Notes under the pieces: generated by a model | The model's database searches: none | What the model saw: only the letters and a program-made list of their open reading frames with translations | What the model was told of the DNA's origin: nothing | Position numbers and translations under genes: made by a program | Shown: positions 18,647 through 26,910 of the stretch, piece after piece | How positions within the stretch are numbered: position 1 is the first letter of the stretch | Layout of the letters: every line of letters starts with the position of its first letter | From: a bacterium | GTDB taxonomy: Bacteria > Planctomycetota > Planctomycetia > Pirellulales > Pirellulaceae | Direction of reading: 5' to 3' | Length of the DNA: 44,943 nucleotides | Assembly (NCBI GenBank): GCA_024743355.1 | Contig: JANSWS010000014.1 | Coordinates: forward strand, 1-44,943

Positions 18647-21285
18647 TTCCTGGTCTCACTTTCCTGGCACAGCGCTTATCTGTGCGCTCCGCCTACGTCG
18701 CCGACGCATGGATGTGCTCCATTTGTAAGTCGCTTCGGGCGGCATTGCCGCCTAGGCTGGCTGCAACCCTGGCAATGGCCGCTGGGCTGTGCATCGTTCC
18801 AGCCTCGATTCGGGCCGATGAGCCCCCAGCAGATGCAACACCGAATAATTCATGGCAGTCCGCTGCGAACAGCGACCTTGCCCACAAAAGGCTTGCGGAG
18901 TTCCTGACGCAGTATTGTTACGACTGCCATGCGTCCGACGAGCCTGCCGGGGAACGTCGTCTGGATGCGTTGCCTGGGACCATCGAGGACGACAATGCGC
19001 TGATCGACTACCAAGACATTCTCGACCAACTGAACCTGGGCGAGATGCCGCCGGCCGACAGCCTGTTGCCCCCGAACGAGAAGCGGCGGGAAATCATCGA
19101 ACAGCTCACCGAGCGAATTCGACAGTATCACGCATCCCACAAGCCGCAACGCGGAGAAGTTATTCTGCGACGTTTGAACTCACGCGAGTATCGAAACGTC
19201 ATCCGAGATCTGCTGCATCTCGACATGAGCATGTTCGATCCTACGGAGAAGTTTCCTAGAGATCAGCAAAGCGAACACCTGGATAACCTGGGGGACTCGC
19301 TGGTAACCTCCGGCCACCTTCTGGCTCGCTATTTGGAGGCTGCCGAAAAAGTGGTCGACAAGGCGCTTTACCCCTTACAGCGGCCGGAAGTACAAACTTG
19401 GCGATTCGACGACGACCTGGATCAGCAGCCAGAAATCGACCAGGTACATCGCAAAACCAATCAGTTCCAATACCTGACGCTTTACGACGTGGTTGGGGCC
19501 GACAAGCACGAAGGAGCTTACGCGCCGATTCACGCGTTTGCTCAAGGCGTCCCCCACGACGGCTACTACGAGATCTCCTTTAAGGCACAAGCTGTCAATC
19601 GTGAGCACCCCTACGACGATAGCTTCTTGGGCACCGATCGACGCGAACCTCTCAAACTGGGAATTGTCGCTGGAACCAGGTCCGCGGGACCGCTGCACCA
19701 GCCGCAGCCAATAGAACCACTGCTGGCTGAATTCGATTTGGCGGATGAACCCGATCGCTATTCCGTGCGGATTTGGCTGGACGCCGGTTTCACCCCCAGG
19801 TTCACCTTCCGAAATGGGCTAATGGATGCTCGTAATTTGTGGTCCCGGGTGCAGAAGAAATATCCGGATTTGTTCCCCGAAGCAGGCAATGGCATCGTCG
19901 CCCAACGCTATAACGCGATTGCCAACGGCAAGCTTCCACAAATCCACGTGGATGAGATTGAAATCCGAGGTCCGCTGTTTGACGCATGGCCCACCGCTAG
20001 CCAACGAGAAATTCTGGGCGATGACTGGGAACGGGTAGCCGATGGTCAGGCGCTTGGCGAAGAGAGCATGCGGCGGAATTTGAACCGTTTCATGAGTCGC
20101 GCCTATCGCAGACCCGTCAGCAGCCAGGAAGTGCAGCGCGTCATGGGAGTCATTCGCCTGCGTCTTGAACAGGGAAGATCCGAGCTAGAGGCCTTCAGCG
20201 ACGGCATCAAGACAGTGCTTTGCTCACCCAATTTTATTTACTGGAATGACGGTAATTCAGAGACAGTCTCGGCTTGGTCTCTCGCCTCGCGATTGTCGTC
20301 ATTCCTGTGGTCCTCCATGCCAGACGATCAGCTGCTGCGATTGGCCGCTTCCCGTCAGCTGCTACAGCCTGATGTCTTAAAGGCCGAGGTCCATCGCATG
20401 CTGGATTCCGACAAATCGGATGCATTCATCCATGACTTTCTCGATGCCTGGCTGACGCTGCGTGACCTGGGCACCTCTCCACCGGATCGCAATCTGTTTT
20501 CTCAGTACTATCACTACGATCTGGGAACAGCCATGCGTCGCGAGACGCAGTATTTCACCCGACACATTCTGGATGAGAATCTGCCCATCACCAACTTCCT
20601 GGACTCGGATTTCACGTTCATTAACAAACGTTTGGCCTGGCACTATGGCTTGGAGGTCCCGGATGCGATTGTCAGTGATGCGAGCAAATTCATCCGCATC
20701 GATCTGCCGGATAATCGCCGTGGTGGATTGCTGGGCCATGCCAGCGTGCTCACCGTTACTGCCAACGGAATCGATACCTCACCGGTCGTCCGCGGCGTTT
20801 GGCTGCTGGAAAATATTTTGGGAACTCCACCCAACCCGCCACCGCCGGATGTCGAGCCGCTCGATCCCGATGTACGAGGAGCAACCACGATCCGTGATCA
20901 ATTGGAGAAGCACCGCAGCACCCCCAGTTGCTACGACTGCCACCGAAAGATCGACCCATTGGGTTTTGCCTTGGAAAACTACGACGCCATCGGAGCTTGG
21001 CGCGATCAGTATCACGCTCAGGCCCCCGTCGATTCGGCTGGTGAACTGCCCAATGGCCGTGCCTTCGAGAGCATTCGGGAACTGAAACCGATCCTGCTCG
21101 AACAGCGTGAGCTGTTTGCCAGATCGCTCACCGAAAAGCTTGTCGCCTACGCCTTAGGGCGGGAAATCGAAATCGGCGATCGACCCGATATCGACGCCAT
21201 CACCGCACAGTTGGCGGAAGACGACTACGGCTTTCGCAGCTTGATGGAATTGGTGGTCTTGAGTCCCCTATTCCTGTCCCAATAG
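18643..21285 (+). CDS. DUF1587/DUF1592/DUF1595/DUF1588/DUF1585 multidomain cytochrome-like protein
   Basis: An 880-residue exported protein with a hydrophobic leader (about residues 36-58, ending SIRADE). The N-terminal domain has a CYDCH haem-attachment motif (residues 92-96), followed by DUF1587-like RRLNSREYRNVIRDLLHLD, a carbohydrate-binding-like beta domain in the 280-450 region, DUF1595/DUF1592 helical regions (MSRAYRRPVSSQEV, LASRLSSFLWSSMPDD, FLDAWLTLRDLG), and DUF1588 with a second CYDCH (763-767) before RKIDPLGFALENYDAIGAWRD, then DUF1585 (LTEKLVAYALGREIE). This order is standard for planctomycete PSCyt-like proteins. The role is unknown, but the haem motifs imply periplasmic redox. 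The start is fixed by the ATGA overlap with the DUF1552 gene. Confidence 0.92.
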   Translation: MIPGLTFLAQRLSVRSAYVADAWMCSICKSLRAALPPRLAATLAMAAGLCIVPASIRADEPPADATPNNSWQSAANSDLAHKRLAEFLTQYCYDCHASDEPAGERRLDALPGTIEDDNALIDYQDILDQLNLGEMPPADSLLPPNEKRREIIEQLTERIRQYHASHKPQRGEVILRRLNSREYRNVIRDLLHLDMSMFDPTEKFPRDQQSEHLDNLGDSLVTSGHLLARYLEAAEKVVDKALYPLQRPEVQTWRFDDDLDQQPEIDQVHRKTNQFQYLTLYDVVGADKHEGAYAPIHAFAQGVPHDGYYEISFKAQAVNREHPYDDSFLGTDRREPLKLGIVAGTRSAGPLHQPQPIEPLLAEFDLADEPDRYSVRIWLDAGFTPRFTFRNGLMDARNLWSRVQKKYPDLFPEAGNGIVAQRYNAIANGKLPQIHVDEIEIRGPLFDAWPTASQREILGDDWERVADGQALGEESMRRNLNRFMSRAYRRPVSSQEVQRVMGVIRLRLEQGRSELEAFSDGIKTVLCSPNFIYWNDGNSETVSAWSLASRLSSFLWSSMPDDQLLRLAASRQLLQPDVLKAEVHRMLDSDKSDAFIHDFLDAWLTLRDLGTSPPDRNLFSQYYHYDLGTAMRRETQYFTRHILDENLPITNFLDSDFTFINKRLAWHYGLEVPDAIVSDASKFIRIDLPDNRRGGLLGHASVLTVTANGIDTSPVVRGVWLLENILGTPPNPPPPDVEPLDPDVRGATTIRDQLEKHRSTPSCYDCHRKIDPLGFALENYDAIGAWRDQYHAQAPVDSAGELPNGRAFESIRELKPILLEQRELFARSLTEKLVAYALGREIEIGDRPDIDAITAQLAEDDYGFRSLMELVVLSPLFLSQ

Positions 21286-21615
21286 CGCAATCGAGTTGGG
21301 GCGAACTCAATTTCGGTCACCGTAGCTGCAGCATGCCCGGCGACGGCCGCACGCGTTCGGGCCAAGCGTGGATTCGTGACGCGCACCCTCCGCTACGACT
21401 TGGAACCGATCCGCAAACCGTCGAGAGCCGCAGCGAACGCCAAAGCGGCCACTGGTTTTCGGATAGGCTCTTGCTGTCGCTGGCCCAGTGCCGGTCTTGC
21501 GCACCGGCTGTTATCCCACTCGGACCGACTGTTGTCGCCAAAGCTCGCACCGTTCCGCCCGATTGCACTTGCGGATTGCTGCGGGGGGCGGAGAATCGGC
21601 GTGCTAGGAAGTTGA
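21286..21615. other. Gene-free 330-bp spacer with dyad element copy B
   Basis: Between the DUF1592-type gene and the pseudouridine synthase gene, both plus strand. No credible open reading frame. It contains element copy B at 21407-21469, listed separately. No strong terminator hairpin was found after the stop at 21285. Confidence 0.75.
21407..21469 (+). repeat. 63-bp dispersed dyad element, copy B
   Basis: Homologous to the reverse complement of 9374-9436, equal in length and gap-free. Dyad arms ATCCGCAAACC (21409-21419) and GGTTTTCGGAT (21454-21464) match at 10 of 11 positions. The best-conserved core is AACGCCAAAGCGGC. The arms are kept while the connecting bases drift, as expected if the folded form matters. 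Confidence 0.75.
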
Positions 21616-22974
21616 ATGCACTTTCTGGTAAAGAAAACCCGACCTTACCCCGAATCGACTGTTGAAACTGTGTCAAACAAGAGAAGCAACCCGCGACGTC
21701 GTCCCAAGGCAAGCCAGACCGGCCAAGATTCCTCGGCTGCGCAAGCCTCTGCGGGGCTGCAGCGACTGAACAAAGTTCTGGCCGCCGCGGGCTTCGGGAG
21801 TCGACGGGAAGTTGAAGAGCTGATCGTCCAGGGCCGGGTCGAGGTCGATCGGGAGATTGTCACGGACCTCGGCCGCAAAATTGACCCTCGCCAATCAAGC
21901 CTGAAGGTCGACGGGCAGCAGATCAAGAAGCTGCGACCGGTCTACTTCATGCTGAACAAGCCCAAGGGAGTGCTTTCCACCAACAAGGATCCGAGTGGAC
22001 GCATGCGGGTCGTCGACTTCGTGCCAGACAACCAGCGCGTTTTCTCCGTGGGCAGACTGGACAAGAGCTCGGAAGGTCTGATGCTGCTGACCAACGATGG
22101 TGAACTTGCCCAACGACTTGCTCACCCCAAGTACGGAGTGCAAAAGACCTACTTTGTGGTTGTGGCTGGAATCATGACACGCGAGGAGTTGGCCAAGCTA
22201 CACAAAGGGGTCTACCTTGCCGAAGGCTTCGCCCGCATCGATGGTGCAACGATTCGCAAGCAGCGCAAGGCCAGCACCGAACTGGAGATTGTGCTATCCG
22301 AAGGAAAGAATCGAGAGATACGACGCATTCTGGCGCGGGCCGGTCATAAAGTCTTATTGCTAAGGCGCATAGCCATAGGCCCCCTCCGGCTGGGGCAGTT
22401 ACCCGTCGGAGCCTCCCGCTTATTGACTCCCAATGAGATCAAAGCCTTGAAGGCTTACAGTTCCCAATCGCGACAGCCTCAGAAGAAGACCCCGCAGAAA
22501 CGCAAGTCTTCCGCACCAGCAGCTAGCTCTGCACCGCCAGCCGCTCCACTTGTGGAAGAGAATACGTGGCCAGCTGACGACGACTTCTCAGATATTTTCG
22601 GTGGACCCGACGACAACCTGGAGCAAGATTACGAACTGGATCTATCGGCCAGTAGCCAGGGAAGTGTAATCGCCTACGATTCAGAGCCTGGAACCGGGAC
22701 TCCGCGGCCCAAGCGACAATCCGGCAAAGCTCGAACGCACAAAGGCAAGCGCTCCAGCCACCAACGTTCTTCAACCGCGTACCAAAGCCAGCCGCGGTCC
22801 ACTGCCAAGAAGGCTAAGCCAGCAGGTCGGAAGAAACTGTCGGCATCGTCCACAAGACCGAAGACAGCTGCATCCAAAACCGGCTCGCGAAAGCCGAATC
22901 CGAGCAAAAGAAGCGGCTCCGCTTCAGGCCCCAAGGCAAAGTCAGGTAAAAACAGAAAAGGCCGAGGTCGATGA
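21616..22974 (+). CDS. RluB/RsuA-family rRNA pseudouridine synthase with long basic C-terminal tail
   Basis: Isomerises a specific uridine in rRNA. An S4 RNA-binding domain (RLNKVLAAAGFGSRREVEELI, residues 50-70) precedes the catalytic domain with VYFMLNKPKGVLST, the catalytic Asp149 in VGRLDKSSEGLMLLTNDG, and EGKNREIRRILARAGHKVLLLRR. The enzyme core ends near residue 283; a further 170 residues are low complexity, first acidic (residues 315-345), then rich in Lys, Arg, Ser, Pro and Ala. The start at 21616 has GGAAG four bases upstream and adds a basic N-terminal extension. RluB (23S) is more likely than RsuA given the domain order, but this is not proven. Confidence 0.9.
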   Translation: MHFLVKKTRPYPESTVETVSNKRSNPRRRPKASQTGQDSSAAQASAGLQRLNKVLAAAGFGSRREVEELIVQGRVEVDREIVTDLGRKIDPRQSSLKVDGQQIKKLRPVYFMLNKPKGVLSTNKDPSGRMRVVDFVPDNQRVFSVGRLDKSSEGLMLLTNDGELAQRLAHPKYGVQKTYFVVVAGIMTREELAKLHKGVYLAEGFARIDGATIRKQRKASTELEIVLSEGKNREIRRILARAGHKVLLLRRIAIGPLRLGQLPVGASRLLTPNEIKALKAYSSQSRQPQKKTPQKRKSSAPAASSAPPAAPLVEENTWPADDDFSDIFGGPDDNLEQDYELDLSASSQGSVIAYDSEPGTGTPRPKRQSGKARTHKGKRSSHQRSSTAYQSQPRSTAKKAKPAGRKKLSASSTRPKTAASKTGSRKPNPSKRSGSASGPKAKSGKNRKGRGR

Positions 22975-23045
22975 CTTGCTATGGCACCAATGCCAACCGA
23001 CACTCTGCTTGAAGCTCGGCCGACAGAACACTGGAAGGATCACGC

Positions 23046-23909
23046 ATGACTTGCTTCGCCGATACGGCAACCTCGATTGTGACTCCCTTGGTCCACAATC
23101 AGACCATCGCCCAAGACACCAAGAGAATGCGCTTCCATGCCCCGGAGATGGCGGCCTGTGTGATACCTGGCCAGTTCTTTATGGTCCGCAACCCTGCCGG
23201 CAACGATCCACTGATTGGCCGTGCACTGGCTCTGTATGATGCGGCCCAAGACGGTTCCGGCTGGATCGATCTGGTCTACCTGGTGAAGGGAAAACTGACC
23301 AGCAGTCTGGCTCAGCTGCATCCGGGTGCTCCCGTGTCTGTCTGGGGTCCACTGGGGAATGGTTTTACTCCCAAAACCACCGAGCACCTAATCATGGTTG
23401 CAGGAGGAATTGGGCAAACCCCGTTCTTGACCTTGGCCAAGGAGGCAATGGGCAGCCAAGCATTTGGCAAGCAACCACGGGCTAGCGGTTACGCTTCTAA
23501 AGTCAGCTTCTGCTACGGCGCGCGGAAAGCCAGTTACCTGGCGGGCCTGGACCAATTTGAATCCGCCGGCTGCCGATTGCATATTGCCACCGACGACGGC
23601 AGCCGTCCCGACGGCTCCACTGCCCAACCTCAGCTAGTTACTGAGTCTTTGCTGCAGGTATTGGATGCAAGCCAAGCTGAGAACTGCCGAATCGTTTGCT
23701 GTGGCCCTGAGCCCATGATGGAAGCAGTTGCGCAGATTGCGGAGCAACGCAATATCGAATGCGACGTATCGCTTGAGACTCCCATGGCCTGCGGTATCGG
23801 TCTGTGCTTTACCTGCGTGGCCAAGATCGGCACGGAAGCAGACTGGGATTACAAACGCACCTGCGTCGAGGGCCCTGTTTTTGATTCCCGAAGCATTGTC
23901 TGGCATTGA
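23046..23909 (+). CDS. PyrK-like dihydroorotate dehydrogenase electron-transfer subunit
   Basis: A 287-residue iron-sulfur flavoprotein of the ferredoxin-reductase superfamily. An FAD-binding beta-barrel includes PGQFFMVRNP and DPLIGRALALYD; an NAD-binding domain follows (LIMVAGGIGQTPFLTLAKEAMG, VCCGPEPMMEAVAQIAE). The C-terminal 2Fe-2S cluster ligands are in ACGIGLCFTCVAK and the later KRTCVEGPVF. This is the PyrK arrangement, which passes electrons from dihydroorotate oxidation to NAD, but no pyrD catalytic subunit adjoins it here. GGAAGGA is six bases before the ATG. It follows the pseudouridine synthase gene by 71 bases. Confidence 0.9.
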   Translation: MTCFADTATSIVTPLVHNQTIAQDTKRMRFHAPEMAACVIPGQFFMVRNPAGNDPLIGRALALYDAAQDGSGWIDLVYLVKGKLTSSLAQLHPGAPVSVWGPLGNGFTPKTTEHLIMVAGGIGQTPFLTLAKEAMGSQAFGKQPRASGYASKVSFCYGARKASYLAGLDQFESAGCRLHIATDDGSRPDGSTAQPQLVTESLLQVLDASQAENCRIVCCGPEPMMEAVAQIAEQRNIECDVSLETPMACGIGLCFTCVAKIGTEADWDYKRTCVEGPVFDSRSIVWH

Positions 23910-23981
23910 GCGCTAAATGCCTATCAACAAAAACAGCCCAAGCGTTGCTTGAACTGTAGTGGCACTTAGGGAATGCGGCGG

Positions 23982-24257
23982 TTACCAGCGGTTGCTTCCG
24001 CCACCGCGACGGTCGTCACGTGGCCGAGCTTCATTGACAGTCACGCAGCGGCCATCGATTTCTCGCAAATTGATAGCTTCAATTGCCTGCTGGGCATCAC
24101 GGCTGTCACGCATCTCCACGAAGGCGAAGCCGCGGGAACGTCCCGTATCGCGATCCTTGATGATGTTGACGGAAGCTACATCACCGTATTCGCTGAACGA
24201 GCTTTCCAAATCATTTTCCGTAGCATTGAAGCTGAGATTTCCTACATAGATATTCAT
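23982..24257 (-). CDS. RRM-domain RNA-binding protein
   Basis: A 91-residue protein that is one RNA recognition motif: RNP2 is IYVGNLSF (residues 3-10) and RNP1 is RGFAFVEM (about 42-49), with the beta-alpha-beta order intact. The short tail is Arg/Gly-rich (RPRDDRRGGGSNRW). Such small RRM proteins in cyanobacteria and planctomycetes are thought to be RNA chaperones, often cold-induced. AAGGG lies nine bases before the ATG. The upstream gap is AT-rich with a possible distant promoter, suggesting a long regulatory leader. Confidence 0.93.
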   Translation of the reverse strand: MNIYVGNLSFNATENDLESSFSEYGDVASVNIIKDRDTGRSRGFAFVEMRDSRDAQQAIEAINLREIDGRCVTVNEARPRDDRRGGGSNRW

Positions 24258-24608
24258 AGATCTGAACCCTTAAAAAGTGCGGCATATCGACCGCAGGTGG
24301 CACAGAGTAGGCGGGGACAAAGTAAGAAGCATCCAATGCTTATTGAAGAAAGAATGTGGTTGGGCACCACGTCCTAGCCAACGGCACTAGAACAATCGAA
24401 GGGATCAATCCACCAAGAGACGGCAAGAAACTCGGACCGAAAAATTCCAATTCAATCGCAACTAATTTATCTACAGGTCAACGAGTCCTGATCCTAATCT
24501 GCAAGTTATTGAAGGCGCTGATCGGCCTTCTGTGTATCACATTATACAGTATTATCGGTAGTGAAACGAAGTCAAATCGTTTGTTTTCGCCAGATAAAAG
24601 CAAATAAG
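24258..24608. other. Gene-free 351-bp AT-rich spacer, probable leader of the RRM gene
   Basis: Noticeably richer in A and T than its surroundings, mainly from 24480 to 24608. It holds a possible promoter on the minus strand (24541-24546) and a 6-bp stem hairpin, GAAGGC (24511-24516) with GCCTTC (24525-24530). No open reading frame is supported. Confidence 0.6.
24541..24546 (-). promoter_or_regulatory. Candidate -10 box upstream of the RRM gene
   Basis: On the minus strand the sequence reads TGTATAATG, a perfect TATAAT with a nearby TG. No good -35 stands at 17 bases; a TTGACT lies 23 bases upstream, too far. If used, the transcript would start near 24534 and give an untranslated leader of about 275 bases. 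Confidence 0.35.
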
Positions 24609-25307
24609 TTACTCGCTGCGCTGTGCGACTCGCATTTGGCTTTCACCCTCTCCGGCACTTCGCATGCAAGCATCGATAAACATCCAGTGAAGGGCCAGGC
24701 CAGCCAATACGGCAATGTGCCACAACTCATGCGGCCCAATAATCCCGGGAATGAGTGTGGGGGCATTGAGTATTAAAACGATGGCACCCACTGAGTAGGC
24801 AATGCCGCCAGCCAGGAAGAGTCTCACAAATTGAAATCCGCGTTGTCGCCACAGCAATCCACAAGTCAACAACCCTCCCCAGCCCATGACCAGAAAGATC
24901 ACCGTTCCAGCCACCAACGGGAGACTCTCCGAATATATTGTCCGCAGCGTAATTCCCGTGGCAGCGACGGTCCATACAACCACCACTGGTATCCAGCGAA
25001 ACAGACCGTAAATAACAGTCATATGCACCGGTGTGGCTGTGGCTGCAATAAGAGCGAAAACCCCGGCAATATCAAGCTGCTTCGCGACGGATCTTGCAGT
25101 GCCCTGCCCAAGCAAATGATAAACTCCGCTCATGGACAGCAGATACACGGAAGCCACTACCAGTGCCAGTAAGCTTGCCAACTGCGTTTTATTCTTGCCA
25201 TGCTTGGCGATTAGCCATATGCCCCAAACCAGAAAGACTGGTGCTGCAAAGAGGTGGCTAAAGCAACTAAAGGGCTCTTCGAAGCCAGGTATGGAATAAA
25301 TTGGCAT
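24609..25307 (-). CDS. Hemolysin III / PAQR-family membrane protein
   Basis: A 232-residue protein with about seven membrane helices. Family motifs are SCFSHLFAAPVFLV in helix 1, MSGVYHLLGQG, the LDIAGVFALIAATATPVHM segment, and the C-terminal PHELWHIAVLAGLALHWMF whose two His residues with the His of VYH form the usual metal site. The function of bacterial members is not settled; homologues include eukaryotic progestin/adiponectin receptors with hydrolase-like zinc sites. The ATG at 25307 (MPIYSIPGFEEPF) is preferred; a further 12 codons upstream are open. Confidence 0.9.
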   Translation of the reverse strand: MPIYSIPGFEEPFSCFSHLFAAPVFLVWGIWLIAKHGKNKTQLASLLALVVASVYLLSMSGVYHLLGQGTARSVAKQLDIAGVFALIAATATPVHMTVIYGLFRWIPVVVVWTVAATGITLRTIYSESLPLVAGTVIFLVMGWGGLLTCGLLWRQRGFQFVRLFLAGGIAYSVGAIVLILNAPTLIPGIIGPHELWHIAVLAGLALHWMFIDACMRSAGEGESQMRVAQRSE

Positions 25308-25658
25308 GTTCAGATAGATCCCCGCAGCCCGACAAAACAGCACGAGCGACTATCCTATCCTCTGACCAAGCCAAGCGCAAGAAGCCGCAACAGTTTGCCT
25401 CACCGTCGAGTCCAGCCCCAGGCAGCCCGCCAACGAGCAGAGCTAAGCGGCACAGCCCAAGATGAGCTTGGCTGGTGAATTGCGGCTTTAAGCAATTACT
25501 GTTAGCTCAATGAGTCAATCGCAGCATCTTATAACAAGCGACGGACAACAGTCTCGCTTTCGCGGCTCAAGCTTTGTGGCTTCGTGGGCCTCTCCAAGCG
25601 TTGAGTGCCTACGGTCGCCAGCTCAAGGTTTGCCGTTTCCCGAAGAGCTGAGATTAAA
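25308..25658. other. Gene-free 351-bp spacer
   Basis: Between the lipoprotein stop and the hemolysin III start, both on the minus strand. I see no supported gene, repeat or terminator hairpin. It presumably carries the promoter for the hemolysin III gene. Confidence 0.5.
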
Positions 25659-26627
25659 TCAGTTTCCTGAATTGCTGAAGTCGTATTTGGTCGTGCGACC
25701 GGTGGTGCCCGGTGTGAATCCGGATGTACCTGAACTGGTGCCAGTGGTCGCTGCGGCACTTCCTCCGCCAGCCGTGCCACTGCCGATACCGTAGCCGCTG
25801 CTAGGATACGCACTGGGTTCGGGATAATTGGTTGGCGAGGAGCTGCTGCCAGCCGTTGCGGTTTGCACCGAAGGTGGATAACTCGGAAAGGCAGCACCGC
25901 CTGGCAAGGGCAATTGCACGCTACCGCTCGCTCCCGTGGAAACGGCTTGGGCGGGGACGGGCATTCCCCCGACGGCTCCGCTGCTGGAGGGCTGCGGCAT
26001 TGTCCCGGCGGTGGCAGCCTGGGCCTGCCCCAAGGAATTCAGCACGCTGGTTGGCAATTGAATATCGGGCGCTGTGGATTTTTCAGGAGCGGAGACCTGC
26101 GATGGACCCTTGTAAGTTCCTCCGTAGGGGTTGGGCAAACTTCCCGTCCCACCAGCCGTTCCTGTAGCCGCCATGGACCCCGCAGTTCCACCGGCGGTCG
26201 CTTGGGGCCTGGTGGCTGCCAATTGGTAGGGACCTGTTTGATAACCAACACCGCTGGAGGAAGCGGAGCCTCCGTCAACCGGTGATTGGAACCCATTGGC
26301 CTTGGCTGCCAATCCAGCTTGCGGCGTAGCGACCGTTTCCGCCGTGTAGCCGTAGGCAGAGGCAGCCGCTTCTGAACCATCCGCTGCCGCGGGCGGCTTG
26401 GCACCAATCGACGCAATGGCGTTGGGAGTGTATTTACTGGCTGGCCCCGTCGGCATCTCGACCGTAGCCGGACCTCCAATAGCATCGGCTTCGGCCTGTC
26501 GATTCCAGGCGAACATGCTCGAAGGCTTCCAACCTCCACTCCGACAACCCGATGCCATCACCGGAATCGCGATCGCAGCCATCAGAATCAACCGCGATGA
26601 AGTAATTGCCGCTTTGTTCATTTTCAT
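25659..26627 (-). CDS. Pro/Ala/Gly/Ser-rich putative lipoprotein
   Basis: A 322-residue exported protein. Residues 1-28 form a signal with a basic start, a hydrophobic run (LILMAAIAIPVM) and ASGC, a relaxed lipobox with Cys28 as the likely lipidated residue. The rest is low complexity: Ala, Gly, Ser, Thr and Pro dominate, with runs such as GSSSSPTNYPEPSAYPSSGYG and GTAGGGSAAATTGTSSGTSG, and no recognisable domain. This suggests a flexible surface stalk or cell-envelope linker. AAGGA precedes the ATG at 26627 closely and the ATG at 26621 at better spacing, so either start is possible. The longer frame to 26693 lacks support. Confidence 0.75.
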   Translation of the reverse strand: MKMNKAAITSSRLILMAAIAIPVMASGCRSGGWKPSSMFAWNRQAEADAIGGPATVEMPTGPASKYTPNAIASIGAKPPAAADGSEAAASAYGYTAETVATPQAGLAAKANGFQSPVDGGSASSSGVGYQTGPYQLAATRPQATAGGTAGSMAATGTAGGTGSLPNPYGGTYKGPSQVSAPEKSTAPDIQLPTSVLNSLGQAQAATAGTMPQPSSSGAVGGMPVPAQAVSTGASGSVQLPLPGGAAFPSYPPSVQTATAGSSSSPTNYPEPSAYPSSGYGIGSGTAGGGSAAATTGTSSGTSGFTPGTTGRTTKYDFSNSGN

Positions 26628-26910
26628 CGATCCTTCGACGATTGCGAAAACCTCGATTGATGTTCTTTCAGCTTCGCCACACCCGGTTGGCAAAGCTGTT
26701 GGTTCGGAATGGTTTAGCCATATTCTTCATCGATATCGGCCACGCAACCCGAACAATTGAGCCAATCGACAAAGTTTACCCGGATCAGCTCTTTTGATTC
26801 TTTTCAAATTGAGACGCGATCCGTCTTCCGCGGGTCTTCCGACCGCGAATCGATACTAGAAAACGTTCCGCATGACACGCAAGGTCAATGTACGAATCCC
26901 GATGAAGTGA

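Noticed and set aside
24560-24590. Hairpin AAACGA/TCGTTT as a terminator for the hemolysin III gene
   Set aside because: The stem is only six A/T-rich pairs and the T-rich side faces the wrong strand.
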